A stretch of DNA of 21,200 nucleotides from CAZLFQ01 sp964625465 (GCA_964625465.1 CAZVFD010000026.1:1-21200), one strand, 5' to 3'. Numbered from the stretch's first letter, positions 1 to 7,711 are shown. Notes: a model not told the origin generated them from the letters alone. Numbers and translations are program-made.

Positions 1-1
1 A

Positions 2-2563
2 GCTTTAACGCCAATGATGCAGCAATATAAGGCGATTAAAAATGAACATAACGATTACCTGCTTTTCTACCGTATGGGTGATTTCTATGAATTGTTTTTC
101 CAAGATGCTGTTACAGCTTCTGAAGTGCTAGATATAGTTCTTACAAAACGAGGCAAGCATGATAATCAAGACATACCAATGTGCGGTGTGCCAGCACATA
201 GTAATGAATTCTATCTTGAAAAGCTAATTAAAGCAGGGTTCAAAGTTGCTATTTGTGAGCAATTAGAGACCCCTGAACAAGCGAAAAAGAGAGGTTATAA
301 GGCTGTAGTTAAAAGGGATGTCGTGCGAATTATTACCCCTGGTACTTTGTTTGAGGATACTTTGCTCGATGCAAGGGAATGTAACTATCTTGCAGCAGTT
401 GGGTTGCATGAAGGTAAAATATCGTTGGCATGGGTTGAAATTTCCACAGGCGAATTTAGCTATTCAAGCAGTTCTTCCTCAACTATGCTTGCCGATCTTT
501 CTAGACTTAAACCGAAAGAAGTAATAGTTGCCGATAAAATTTTTCATGATCTGAAGCTCAAACAGAGTTTAGAAAACTTTACTAAAAATATTTCAGTTAG
601 AGCTAATGCAACATTTGAAGTTGAGCGCAGCAAAAAACGCATTAAAGATTTTTTTGCGGTAAATGCTTTAGAGGGATTGGGGAGCTTTAGTGATGCTGAA
701 ATCTCAGTAATTGGTGGTTTATTGGAATATCTCGAACATACCCAAAAATCTTCTTTGCCTAGACTTTCTGCTCCAAAAAAAGTCAACAGCAACTACTTTA
801 TGATTATAGACCCTGCAACCAAGCGTAATCTAGAGCTTGATGCAAGCATGAATGGCGATTCCAAATCTTCGTTAATTTCCGTTTTAGACAAAACAATTAC
901 CTCTGCTGGTGGAAGACTATTAAGGCTGTACATGTCATCACCACTATGCAATGCAGAGGCAATAAATAAGCGTCTCGATAGCGTTGAATGTTTTTATAAA
1001 AACAAAGCTTTGCGAGATAAATTAAGAGATGGTTTGAGAGTAGTTCCAGACCTTGAAAGATCTCTTTCTCGTATATGGATTAGAAAAGGTGGGCCTAGGG
1101 ATCTATCCTTATTAAAGGATGGTTTATCGCAGGCAATAAAAATTGCTGAATTAATCTTGTTTTCTGGTGCAGAAGTTGCACAAGGTATAAAAGGTTTGGT
1201 TTGCCAAATTGGGAATTTTTCAGAGCTACTAGAAAAACTTCACGCAGCTCTTACCATCGATACACCAATTCATGTCAAAGATGGCGGGTTTATAAGGGCA
1301 GGGTATTCAGCAGAGTTAGATTATTTCTACGGCATTAGGCATAACTCAAAGCAAGCCATAGAAGCGTTGCGAGATAAATACCGTGGGCTTACAGGTGTTA
1401 GTACACTGAAAATTACCTACAATAATGTTTTGGGATATTTTGTTGAAGTAACTCCATCGCACGCTAGCAAAATTACTGATTCAATATTTATTCACAGGCA
1501 AACGCTTGGTAGTTCCATGCGGTATACAACTGATGAGTTGAGGAAATTAGAGTCAGACATAATTGGTGCTCAAGATAATATTTCAAATCTGGAACAAAAG
1601 ATTTTCGAAGAATTATGCGTTGCGGTTACTAATGTTGGCGAAAGTATAAGCTATACTGCCCAAGCATTGGCAGGCTTGGATGTATTTGCAGCATTAGCAC
1701 AGTTGGCTTCTGAAATGAATTACGTGCGTCCACATATTGATGAATCCAAAGCATTTGAGATAATAGGTGGCAGACACCCTGTTGTTGAAAAAAGCATCAG
1801 AGATAAGTTCATTTCTAACGATTGCAATGTTGGAAATGATAAAAATATTTGGCTGATTACAGGGCCTAATATGGCAGGTAAAAGCACATTCCTAAGGCAA
1901 AATGCCATAATCTGCATATTGGCACAGATGGGAGGATATGTACCTGCAAAGTCGGCGCATATAGGAGTAGTTGATAGGTTGTTTAGTAGGATAGGGGCGG
2001 CTGATGATATTTCGCGTGGGCAGTCTACCTTCATGGTTGAAATGGTTGAAACAGCAACAATACTCAATAATTCTACCTCAAAATCATTTGTCATTCTTGA
2101 TGAGATAGGCCGTGGAACGTCCACTTACGATGGTCTAGCAATTGCGTGGTCAGTTATAGAGAATTTACATAATCAGATTGGCTGTAGAACTTTGTTTGCC
2201 ACTCACTATCACGAATTAACCCAACTCGAAAATGACTTGCCTAAACTTGCTTGCTACACAGTTAGTGTGAAAGAATGGGAAGGGAAAGTGGTATTCATGC
2301 ATAAGGTAATTGCTGGCAAAGCTGACAGATCTTACGGTATTCATGTCGCCTCACTTGCTGGCTTGCCGAATAGTGTGGTTGAACGAGCGAATGAAATTTT
2401 AAAATCAGTTGAAGGGCAAGAGAGAAAAGAAGTTGTGAAAGTGGTTGCAAATGAAAACGTAGTGCCTGATTATATTTTAGAGATTAAAAATGTTGATATC
2501 GATAGCATAACCCCGCGTGAGGCTTTTGATATCTTATATAAAGTAAAATCAAAAATAGGCTAA
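2..2563 (+). CDS. mutS: DNA mismatch repair protein MutS (5' end outside window)
   Basis: MutS recognises mismatches and small loops in new DNA and, as an ATPase clamp, recruits MutL. The frame is open to the first base of the window and reads Leu-Thr-Pro before the Met-Met-Gln-Gln-Tyr found near the N-terminus of MutS. The true start therefore lies upstream; by comparison with E. coli MutS only about eight codons are missing. Numbering from the ATG at 14, the mismatch-reading motif GDFYELF is at 22-28, with the stacking Phe24 and Glu26. The Walker A motif GPNMAGKST lies near 617-625, Walker B LDEIGRGTS near 695-703, and the switch ATHYHEL follows. About 850 residues is normal for the family. 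hemB follows after 2 bases, so the two are probably co-transcribed. mutL is not in the window. Identity is secure. Confidence 0.97.
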   Translation, partial: ALTPMMQQYKAIKNEHNDYLLFYRMGDFYELFFQDAVTASEVLDIVLTKRGKHDNQDIPMCGVPAHSNEFYLEKLIKAGFKVAICEQLETPEQAKKRGYKAVVKRDVVRIITPGTLFEDTLLDARECNYLAAVGLHEGKISLAWVEISTGEFSYSSSSSSTMLADLSRLKPKEVIVADKIFHDLKLKQSLENFTKNISVRANATFEVERSKKRIKDFFAVNALEGLGSFSDAEISVIGGLLEYLEHTQKSSLPRLSAPKKVNSNYFMIIDPATKRNLELDASMNGDSKSSLISVLDKTITSAGGRLLRLYMSSPLCNAEAINKRLDSVECFYKNKALRDKLRDGLRVVPDLERSLSRIWIRKGGPRDLSLLKDGLSQAIKIAELILFSGAEVAQGIKGLVCQIGNFSELLEKLHAALTIDTPIHVKDGGFIRAGYSAELDYFYGIRHNSKQAIEALRDKYRGLTGVSTLKITYNNVLGYFVEVTPSHASKITDSIFIHRQTLGSSMRYTTDELRKLESDIIGAQDNISNLEQKIFEELCVAVTNVGESISYTAQALAGLDVFAALAQLASEMNYVRPHIDESKAFEIIGGRHPVVEKSIRDKFISNDCNVGNDKNIWLITGPNMAGKSTFLRQNAIICILAQMGGYVPAKSAHIGVVDRLFSRIGAADDISRGQSTFMVEMVETATILNNSTSKSFVILDEIGRGTSTYDGLAIAWSVIENLHNQIGCRTLFATHYHELTQLENDLPKLACYTVSVKEWEGKVVFMHKVIAGKADRSYGIHVASLAGLPNSVVERANEILKSVEGQERKEVVKVVANENVVPDYILEIKNVDIDSITPREAFDILYKVKSKIG

Positions 2564-2565
2564 GC

Positions 2566-3546
2566 ATGCATTATCCATTTACAAGATTAAGAAGATTAAG
2601 AGCAAGTGGCTGGGTTAGAGAAATGGTTGCGGAAAACCATTTGCGTCCCGCAGATTTAATTCTTCCGATGTTCATTGCCGAAGGGAAAAAAGTAAAAGAG
2701 CCTATTAAAACTTTACCAGATGTTCATAGAATTTCGATCGATGTCGCAGTTGAACAAGCTAAAAAAGCTGCAGATCTTGGTATCCCAATGCTCGCATTAT
2801 TTCCGTCTGTTGCTGATAATCTTAAAAGCGATGATGTTAAAGAAGCATTTAATGAGGATAATTTAATATCTCGTTGTATCAGTGCAATTAAAGATGAAGT
2901 ACCAAATATTGGTGTCATGGCGGATGTAGCACTAGATCCCTATACAACCCATGGTCATGATGGGATTGTTGAAGGCAATGATGTGCATAATGAATTGACT
3001 ATCGATGCATTAATTAAGCAATCAATGGTGCTAGTAAGAGCTGGCGCAGATGCTATTGCTCCGTCTGATATGATGGATGGTAGAATTATCATGATTCGTG
3101 AGGCTTTAGAATCTAACGGCCACACTAATACAAAAATTATTTCTTATGGTGTAAAATATGTTAGCCAGTTTTATGGTCCATTTCGTGAAGCAGTTGGCTC
3201 AAAACGAAAAGGATATTTGGATAAATCTACTTACCAGTTAGACCCAAGGAATTCAAATCAAGCTGTAAATGAAATAAGAATGGATGTTGAGGAAGGTGCT
3301 GACATGGTGATTATAAAGCCAGGAACTCCATACTTGGACATTATGCAACGTATGAAAGATGAAATAACAATTCCTATGCTTGCATATCAAGTGTCGGGTG
3401 AATATGCCATGCTTAAATTTGCTGCGCAAAATGGTGCATTGGATTTTGATAAATCCATGTTGGAGCTTCTAATTGGCTTCAAAAGAGCGGGTTGCAGCAG
3501 TGTAATAACCTACGGTGCTATGGAAGCGGCTAAGTTGGTTGGATAA
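2566..3546 (+). CDS. hemB: Delta-aminolevulinic acid dehydratase (porphobilinogen synthase)
   Basis: HemB condenses two 5-aminolevulinate molecules to porphobilinogen, the second step of cytosolic haem synthesis. The 326-residue length is normal for the family. The two active-site lysines are visible: Lys197 in YGVKYVSQFYGPF and Lys251, which forms the Schiff base, in IIKPGTPYLD. The N-terminal RLRRLR segment and the DVALDPYTTHGHDG metal/substrate region are typical. The last resembles metal sites that lack the full cysteine zinc triad, which suggests a Mg-type enzyme (inference from the motif). The ATG lies 2 bases after the mutS stop, with an AGG inside the mutS end as the only ribosome-binding signal, so translational coupling is likely. 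The 184 bases after it hold no clear terminator. Confidence 0.97.
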   Translation: MHYPFTRLRRLRASGWVREMVAENHLRPADLILPMFIAEGKKVKEPIKTLPDVHRISIDVAVEQAKKAADLGIPMLALFPSVADNLKSDDVKEAFNEDNLISRCISAIKDEVPNIGVMADVALDPYTTHGHDGIVEGNDVHNELTIDALIKQSMVLVRAGADAIAPSDMMDGRIIMIREALESNGHTNTKIISYGVKYVSQFYGPFREAVGSKRKGYLDKSTYQLDPRNSNQAVNEIRMDVEEGADMVIIKPGTPYLDIMQRMKDEITIPMLAYQVSGEYAMLKFAAQNGALDFDKSMLELLIGFKRAGCSSVITYGAMEAAKLVG

Positions 3547-3662
3547 ATCTTGTAATTGTATCCCAAAGTCTTCTTTATGCTGGTTATCCAGTCTGAAACT
3601 TAGAAAATAAAGGCAGATGTTAAAACTCTTAGCTATAGTCTTATGCATTTTGAAAATATCCC

Positions 3663-3691
3663 TTGTCATCTATATGTAAAAGTTTTATTAC
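3663..3691 (+). promoter_or_regulatory. Candidate sigma70-type promoter for the coiled-coil gene
   Basis: TTGTCA (3663-3668), a 17-base spacer and TATTAC (3686-3691) precede the ATG at 3731. The -35 matches 5 of 6 and the -10 matches 4 of 6 consensus bases. In AT-rich DNA such matches arise by chance, so this is tentative. The rest of the 3547-3730 gap shows nothing else. Confidence 0.35.
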
Positions 3692-3730
3692 CAAGCGTGA
3701 TTAACTATACAACTTATATGGTAATAAAGT

Positions 3731-4489
3731 ATGGATAGCCCAAAGTCTCCTATAGCAAATTTTGGTTATAAAAAACAAGATCCAAATATAGCGCCTAGAC
3801 CTGCCATTTCAGTCGGTATAAGAGAATTGAGAGATGTAAATACTAAATTACGGGATGAAAACACAAAATTAAGAAAAAGAGTTGCCCAACTTGCCGAACA
3901 TAGCGATAAAATTAATTTTTTAACAAGTTCTAATGCAAAATTACAAGACGAAATATCAACTTTACAAGTGACCGTTGATGAACTAGAGGGTGATGTATAC
4001 ACTGCAAACACTAAATTGAATGAAGCGACTAAAAATGCGGGAAGACTAGCGTGTCAGCTGGAGCAAAAAAGTGAAGAATTCGATGCTTTAGTAAAAGCGA
4101 CGCAAGCATTAGCTGAGGCTGAGAAAGTAATAAGAGCTGAGCTTGAAAGTGATAATAAAAAAATTAGGAATGAATTAGCTGCTTCGAATAGTAACGCAAC
4201 TGAAATGTCTAGATTGTTAGATTTGGCGAACAAGAAACTTAAAGAAAACGATGATGAAGATGCTAATAAACAAGCTCATATAGAATCGTTAATTAAGCAA
4301 AACGCTGCACTTGCTCGAATGCTTGAAGTAGCGTCAAAGACTCCAGTTGCATCTGTGAGCCAAACTAGTGCTGTACCTTCCGAACCAGTTGCGGCTGATG
4401 TAGTTTTGAATGATGCAGTGCAAAGAGATGTTTCTAATACTTTAAGAAAAAAATCAGGAGAGCAGGAGCAGCAGTCCTCACGTTCATAA
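3731..4489 (+). CDS. Hypothetical coiled-coil protein
   Basis: I do not recognise this 252-residue protein. From about residue 30 to 195 it is almost entirely charged, Leu-bearing heptads without prolines (for example LRDENTKLRKRVAQL), which predicts a long coiled coil, possibly in two or three segments. The N-terminal 30 residues contain several Pro and Gly. The C-terminal 55 residues are rich in Ser, Thr, Val and Ala and end in a Gln/Ser/Arg tail, so they are probably disordered. There is no signal peptide or membrane segment. The gene starts at ATG without a clear Shine-Dalgarno sequence. A HAD-like gene follows after 7 bases, so the two probably share a transcript. It could be a structural protein or a secreted effector; the sequence alone does not decide. 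Confidence 0.8.
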   Translation: MDSPKSPIANFGYKKQDPNIAPRPAISVGIRELRDVNTKLRDENTKLRKRVAQLAEHSDKINFLTSSNAKLQDEISTLQVTVDELEGDVYTANTKLNEATKNAGRLACQLEQKSEEFDALVKATQALAEAEKVIRAELESDNKKIRNELAASNSNATEMSRLLDLANKKLKENDDEDANKQAHIESLIKQNAALARMLEVASKTPVASVSQTSAVPSEPVAADVVLNDAVQRDVSNTLRKKSGEQEQQSSRS

Positions 4490-4496
4490 TAGTAGT

Positions 4497-4913
4497 ATGT
4501 TAGACGCAAAAATTAAAGAATTTCAGGGTATTAAAAACCTAATCTTTGACATTGGTGGGGTGCTTCTAAAAGTTGTGTCAAAGAATAATGGAATTAAGGT
4601 TGCTCCAATAGAAGAGAATATGTCTTTGCTCTGTCAGTATAAAAAAAATTACAGGTTATTTTGCATTACAGATGCGCCTTTATCTCAGGTGGAGTTTGAA
4701 ATGGAAAAATTTGGATTCTTTCAGGTTTTTGAAGATATAATAATTTCAGAACAAGTTGGTCTAAATAAAGACGATCCAGAGATCTACCGTCATGTGTGCA
4801 ATAAACACGGATTAATTTCGGAAAAAACTATTTTTATTGATGATAGGGAAGAGAACGTATTGGCAGCTTCAAAAGCAGGTATAAAAGTAATTCATTATAC
4901 TACTTTTGCATAA
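4497..4913 (+). CDS. HAD-superfamily hydrolase-like protein lacking the cap domain
   Basis: The four HAD motifs are present in order. Motif I is FDIGGVL with nucleophile Asp18; motif II is ITDA with Thr58; motif III is Lys91 in GLNKDDPEIY; motif IV is FIDDREEN with Asp115 and Asp116. The second motif I acid is Gly, as in some subfamily IA members. The protein has 138 residues against about 200 for relatives. Motifs I and II are only 40 residues apart, where a helical cap of roughly 60 residues normally sits. The Rossmann core is therefore kept and the cap that selects substrate is gone. The reading frame is intact and followed by a terminator, which argues against a simple pseudogene. It lies 7 bases after the coiled-coil gene without its own ribosome-binding site, which suggests translational coupling. 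The substrate is unknown. Confidence 0.85.
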   Translation: MLDAKIKEFQGIKNLIFDIGGVLLKVVSKNNGIKVAPIEENMSLLCQYKKNYRLFCITDAPLSQVEFEMEKFGFFQVFEDIIISEQVGLNKDDPEIYRHVCNKHGLISEKTIFIDDREENVLAASKAGIKVIHYTTFA

Positions 4914-4916
4914 TAC

Positions 4917-4953
4917 AAAAAAATCGAGACTCTTTTTGTTAGAGTCTCGATTT
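4917..4953. terminator. Bidirectional rho-independent terminator
   Basis: A perfect 13-bp stem (4921-4933 with 4941-4953, AAATCGAGACTCT and its complement) encloses a 7-base loop. The A-run at 4917-4923 gives a seven-T tail on the - strand, and a TTT ends the + strand arm. It lies between two convergent genes, ending at 4913 and 4959, and can serve both. Confidence 0.88.
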
Positions 4954-4958
4954 AAGCT

Positions 4959-5120
4959 TTAGTCATCACCAACCATTGCGAGTGGTTGTAGCACATAACT
5001 TCCTAAATCAGTCTTATGCGCTGAAGGGGCTGCTAAGTTGTTTGATGAAAGATTGTATGATGCAATCAATCCTAAAACGATCACAACTTTTGCAATAAAG
5101 TTTTTGGTATTTTGTGTCAT
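4959..5120 (-). CDS. Small exported or membrane-anchored peptide (53 aa)
   Basis: This unrecognised 53-residue protein begins MTQNTKNFIAK, then has one hydrophobic stretch (VVIVLGLIASYNL, about residues 12-24). A polar tail follows, ending LAMVGDD. This fits a signal peptide or a single N-terminal membrane anchor. The start at 5120 is chosen over an upstream ATG at 5177 because AAAGG stands 6 bases before it and because a good promoter (5149-5177) would place the transcript start near 5141, inside the longer version. A strong terminator follows the stop. A promoter, ribosome-binding site, small frame and terminator fitting this well argue that the gene is real despite its size. Confidence 0.68.
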   Translation of the reverse strand: MTQNTKNFIAKVVIVLGLIASYNLSSNNLAAPSAHKTDLGSYVLQPLAMVGDD

Positions 5121-5148
5121 GTTGACCTTTATACGGTTGAACGGTTGA

Positions 5149-5177
5149 AACATACTACCTAGAAGGCATAATAACAA
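5149..5177 (-). promoter_or_regulatory. Candidate promoter of the 53-aa peptide gene
   Basis: On the - strand TTGTTA (5177-5172), a 17-base spacer and TATGTT (5154-5149) are followed by the start codon at 5120. Each hexamer matches the consensus at 4 of 6 bases. The predicted leader is about 20 bases. A perfect 8-base tandem repeat, ACGGTTGA twice at 5133-5148, lies across the predicted start point and could be an operator. Confidence 0.5.
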
Positions 5178-5262
5178 TAACTTTTTTAGAAATAAAAATT
5201 CTTTATATTGTATAAAATCATAAAGTGCTATAGTTCTTGGGCGTGATTAATTTAGGTTATAT

Positions 5263-5778
5263 ATGTTGAGTTTCTGTTCTCTTAGAAGTGATCATGAAGT
5301 TGAGTTTGAACAGTGTACTGAAGATCAAAGAAAGCTTTTGAGCGAATTCAAGGTGTTATTATGTGATCAGGATAATTTACCACAAATAAACCAATTTTTT
5401 AAAACAAACCCAGAGTTGATGAGCCTCAGGGTAAGAGATGAGAATGGTAGAAATGTTTTTTTACTATCATGCGAAAAAGGTAGGGTGGATGTTTTAGATT
5501 TGATAGTTAAAAGAAATTTAGGCGTAGATTTCTTAAAAATATTTGATTGTGATAAGAATTCAGGTATGCATTTGGCTTCGTATACAGGGAGGACGGGGGT
5601 TGTAAAATATCTGGCTCAATTGGACGTGAAATTTTTATCAGAAATGCATCTTAATTTTTATAGGACTGATTCTTATAAAGCTGCTGTAAAATTTGGCCAT
5701 GACCAAGCAGCTTCAGAGATTTTAAAATTAAGAGAAAACGAGCGGTTAAAAGGCTTAATACCTCAAGCAAGATTGTAA
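5263..5778 (+). CDS. Ankyrin-repeat-like protein (171 aa)
   Basis: Residues about 60-160 form roughly three ankyrin-like units. One reads ENGRNVFLLSCEKGRVDVLDLIV, the next has GMHLASYTGRTGVVKYLA, and a more degenerate third has SYKAAVKFGHDQAASEIL. The helix-turn-helix pattern with G-x-x-x-V-V/L spacing is typical. The N-terminal 55 residues are acidic and helical and do not match a family I know. There is no signal peptide. AGG lies 8 bases before the ATG. Ankyrin proteins bind other proteins, and in intracellular alphaproteobacteria many are secreted to the host; whether this one is cannot be read from the sequence. The surroundings are accessory genes. Confidence 0.8.
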   Translation: MLSFCSLRSDHEVEFEQCTEDQRKLLSEFKVLLCDQDNLPQINQFFKTNPELMSLRVRDENGRNVFLLSCEKGRVDVLDLIVKRNLGVDFLKIFDCDKNSGMHLASYTGRTGVVKYLAQLDVKFLSEMHLNFYRTDSYKAAVKFGHDQAASEILKLRENERLKGLIPQARL

Positions 5779-5876
5779 TTAGCAGTCTATAGAAGTTTTT
5801 AGTAGTCAAAGATTTAAGTTGCTTTAAGGTGTGTTTGGGCTATCTTGAATTTGCAATAATTTTAGTTGGAGTTTTT

Positions 5877-6323
5877 ATGAAAAAATTTACTACAGGTCTA
5901 ATTTCGAGTGCACTGATATCTGCGTTTGCATTTGCTGCTAATGCTGCCCAGACAGCGCCTGCAGGACAGCCTATGTCTATGGATGATGCCCAGAAAATGG
6001 CGCAAGAAATTATGAATAGCAAAGAAGTCCAAGACGCAATATCAAAAGAGAAAGTTGATGAAAAAGGTATGGGTAATGCTGAGACAAAAGGCAAGATGAA
6101 AGAGCAAATTCCTGATAATGTAAAAGCTGAGCTAAAAGCTTATCATGAAAAAAAGAAAGCGCTTCGTGAAGCTTTGTCTCCTGAAGCAAAAGCTGTTCTT
6201 GATAGAAGAAGAGATAGGATGAAGCACAAGAGAATGGAAGGCAAAGAAGATATGATGAATGATAAGAAGATGATGAGGGAAAAAATGATGAATAAACCAG
6301 AGTCTTCTGCTCCTAAAAATTAA
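5877..6323 (+). CDS. Met/Lys-rich exported hypothetical protein
   Basis: This 148-residue protein starts with a classic signal peptide: KK, a hydrophobic core (LISSALISAFAFA), and a likely cleavage after ANA near residue 21. The mature part is strongly charged. A Gln/Met-rich segment is followed by long Lys/Arg/Met-rich helices (around residues 80-140) containing LSPEAKAVLDRRRDRMKHKR. The pattern faintly recalls small periplasmic helical proteins of the Spy/CpxP kind, but I cannot claim homology. The start at 5877 is preferred to one at 5829 because it begins the signal peptide and has TTGGAG upstream. A strong terminator follows 17 bases after the stop. The likely location is the periplasm. 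Confidence 0.85.
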   Translation: MKKFTTGLISSALISAFAFAANAAQTAPAGQPMSMDDAQKMAQEIMNSKEVQDAISKEKVDEKGMGNAETKGKMKEQIPDNVKAELKAYHEKKKALREALSPEAKAVLDRRRDRMKHKRMEGKEDMMNDKKMMREKMMNKPESSAPKN

Positions 6324-6340
6324 TTTTAATTTTAAGGTAA

Positions 6341-6366
6341 AGCCTCAGGAAGCTGAGGCTTTTTTT
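6341..6366 (+). terminator. Rho-independent terminator of the Met/Lys-rich gene
   Basis: AGCCTCAG (6341-6348), loop GAAG and CTGAGGCT (6353-6360) make an 8-bp stem followed by six T (6361-6366). It ends 4 bases before the photolyase remnant's start codon. The only purine-rich ribosome-binding candidate for that gene, GAGG at 6355-6358, is inside the stem. Confidence 0.92.
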
Positions 6367-6370
6367 ATGC

Positions 6371-7590
6371 ATGAAAGATACCGCTGTAGTATGGTTAAGA
6401 AATGATTTAAGATTATTAGATAATCCAGCTTTAACACATGCCTGGAGGGATCATAAATCTGTTTTGTTGTTATACATTCATGATCAAAATATAGGTGGTG
6501 AATTTAAAATTGGTGGAGCGTCAAAATGGTGGCTTCACCATAGCCTTTTTTCCTTATCTAAAGAGGTCAATCTCACTATTCGAGTCGGTAAAGCTCAAGA
6601 TGTACTAAAAGATATAATCAAGGAAACATCAGCTAATGCTGTTTATTGGAATCGTTGTTACGAGCCATATTCAATAAAGCGAGATTCGGAAATAAAAAAG
6701 TCACTTCAGGAATCTGGTATAAAATGTGAGAGCTTTAATGGCTCGCTTTTATTTGAGCCGTGGGAAATTAAAACAAAAGTTGGAGATTCTTACTCTGTTT
6801 ACACACCATTTTGGAAAGCTTGTTTAGCAAAAGGAATTGATAGGAAGCCATACACAAAACCAAATTTATCGAAAGTTATTACGGCAAAGTCGGAATCTTT
6901 AGAGACTTTGAGTTTACTACCTAAAAAACCTGATTGGGCAGGAGGCTTAAGAGATAATTGGCAGCCAGGTGAAAAAAATGCTCTCAAGTTACTTGATGAT
7001 TTTATAGAAAGCTCTTTAAATAAATATTCTGATGGAAGAAATTTTCCATCTTTAAATACTACTTCTCGGTTATCTCCACATCTTAGATCAAATCAAAGTT
7101 CGATGCTTTTGAATGGAAATCTGATGCAGTTTCTCTAAAAGCTTGGCAAAAAGGAATGACTGGGTACCCAATTGTTGACGCTGGTATGCGTGAGCTTTGG
7201 CACACTGGCTATATGCACAATAGAGTTAGAATGATTGCTGCATCTTTCTTAATTAAAGATCTATTCATAGATTGGAGAGAGGGTGAGGTTTGGTTTTGGG
7301 ATACATTAGTAGATGCTGATCTGGCCAACAATAGCTGTAGTTGGCAATGGGTTGCAGGAAGTGGGGCGGATGCCGCGCCTTATTTTAGGATATTTAATCC
7401 TGTGCTTCAGGGCGAGAAATTTGATCCTGAGGGACTTTATCTGAAGCAATGGATACCAGAGCTTGCAGAGGTGCCAAAGCAATTCATACATCAGCCTTGG
7501 AAATATGCTAAAAAGCTTAATTATCCAAAGCCAATAGTTGATCATGACTATTGTAGAAAGCTAGCTTTAGAAAAATATAAAAACTTGTAA
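6371..7590 (+). pseudogene. phr: Deoxyribodipyrimidine photolyase, disrupted by internal deletion and frameshift
   Basis: Photolyase repairs UV pyrimidine dimers with FAD and light. The first part (6371 to about 7086) carries the N-terminal domain (AVVWLRNDLRLLDNPAL) and runs to NTTSRLSPHLR. The second part, in another frame, begins near 7096 (KFDAFEWKSDAVSLKAWQ) and continues with GYPIVDAGMRELW, HNRVRMI, WREGEVWFWDTLVDADLANN, WQWVAGSGADAAPYFRIFNP and a normal C-terminus. Relatives have about 50-60 further residues between SPHLR and this point, including the conserved FGEISPR and WREF segments of the FAD/DNA-binding domain. These are absent. A tandem ATCAA ATCAA (7087-7096) lies at the junction; removing one copy restores a single frame of 404 codons plus stop, against about 470 in the family. 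Even then the missing block should abolish activity. Confidence 0.93.
7087..7096 (+). repeat. 5-bp tandem duplication at the photolyase frameshift
   Basis: ATCAA occurs twice in direct succession. Deleting one copy joins the upstream frame (ending SPHLRS) to the downstream frame (KFDAFEW) without any other change, so the duplication by itself explains the frameshift. Confidence 0.8.
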
Positions 7591-7683
7591 GTAGTTTTCT
7601 CTATGACTTCAGCCCATTTTTTTTACAAGAAAAACAGTTGGTTAATTGATAGTTTAATAAGCCCTTAAAACCCACTATTTTGC

Positions 7684-7711
7684 TTGAAAAACGGGGTTTT
7701 TATAGTATAAT
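7684..7711 (+). promoter_or_regulatory. Strong sigma70-type promoter of the first beta-barrel gene
   Basis: TTGAAA (7684-7689), a 16-base spacer and a perfect TATAAT (7706-7711) precede the start at 7763. The leader is about 45 bases and carries GAGGGA at 7755-7760. A 7-bp inverted repeat, AAAACCC (7667-7673) and GGGTTTT (7694-7700), brackets the -35. It might be an operator, or a weak hairpin ending transcription of the photolyase remnant. Confidence 0.82.

Noticed and set aside
1720..2124. A 134-codon open frame on the - strand inside mutS.
   Set aside because: It lies opposite the conserved ATPase domain of MutS and is explained by that gene's codon pattern.
3580..3591. Small hairpin CTGG-TTAT-CCAG after hemB, considered as its terminator.
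   Set aside because: The stem is only 4 bp and no T-run follows, so it is not a credible terminator.
7156..7590. Reading the second photolyase part as a separate short functional gene starting at ATG 7156.
   Set aside because: Photolyase homology continues upstream of this ATG in the same frame to about 7096, and there is no ribosome-binding site. It is a fragment of the pseudogene.
7603..7668. A 21-codon frame starting MTSAHFFYKK between the photolyase remnant and the first beta-barrel gene.
   Set aside because: It has no ribosome-binding site and no promoter, and nothing beyond an ATG supports it.
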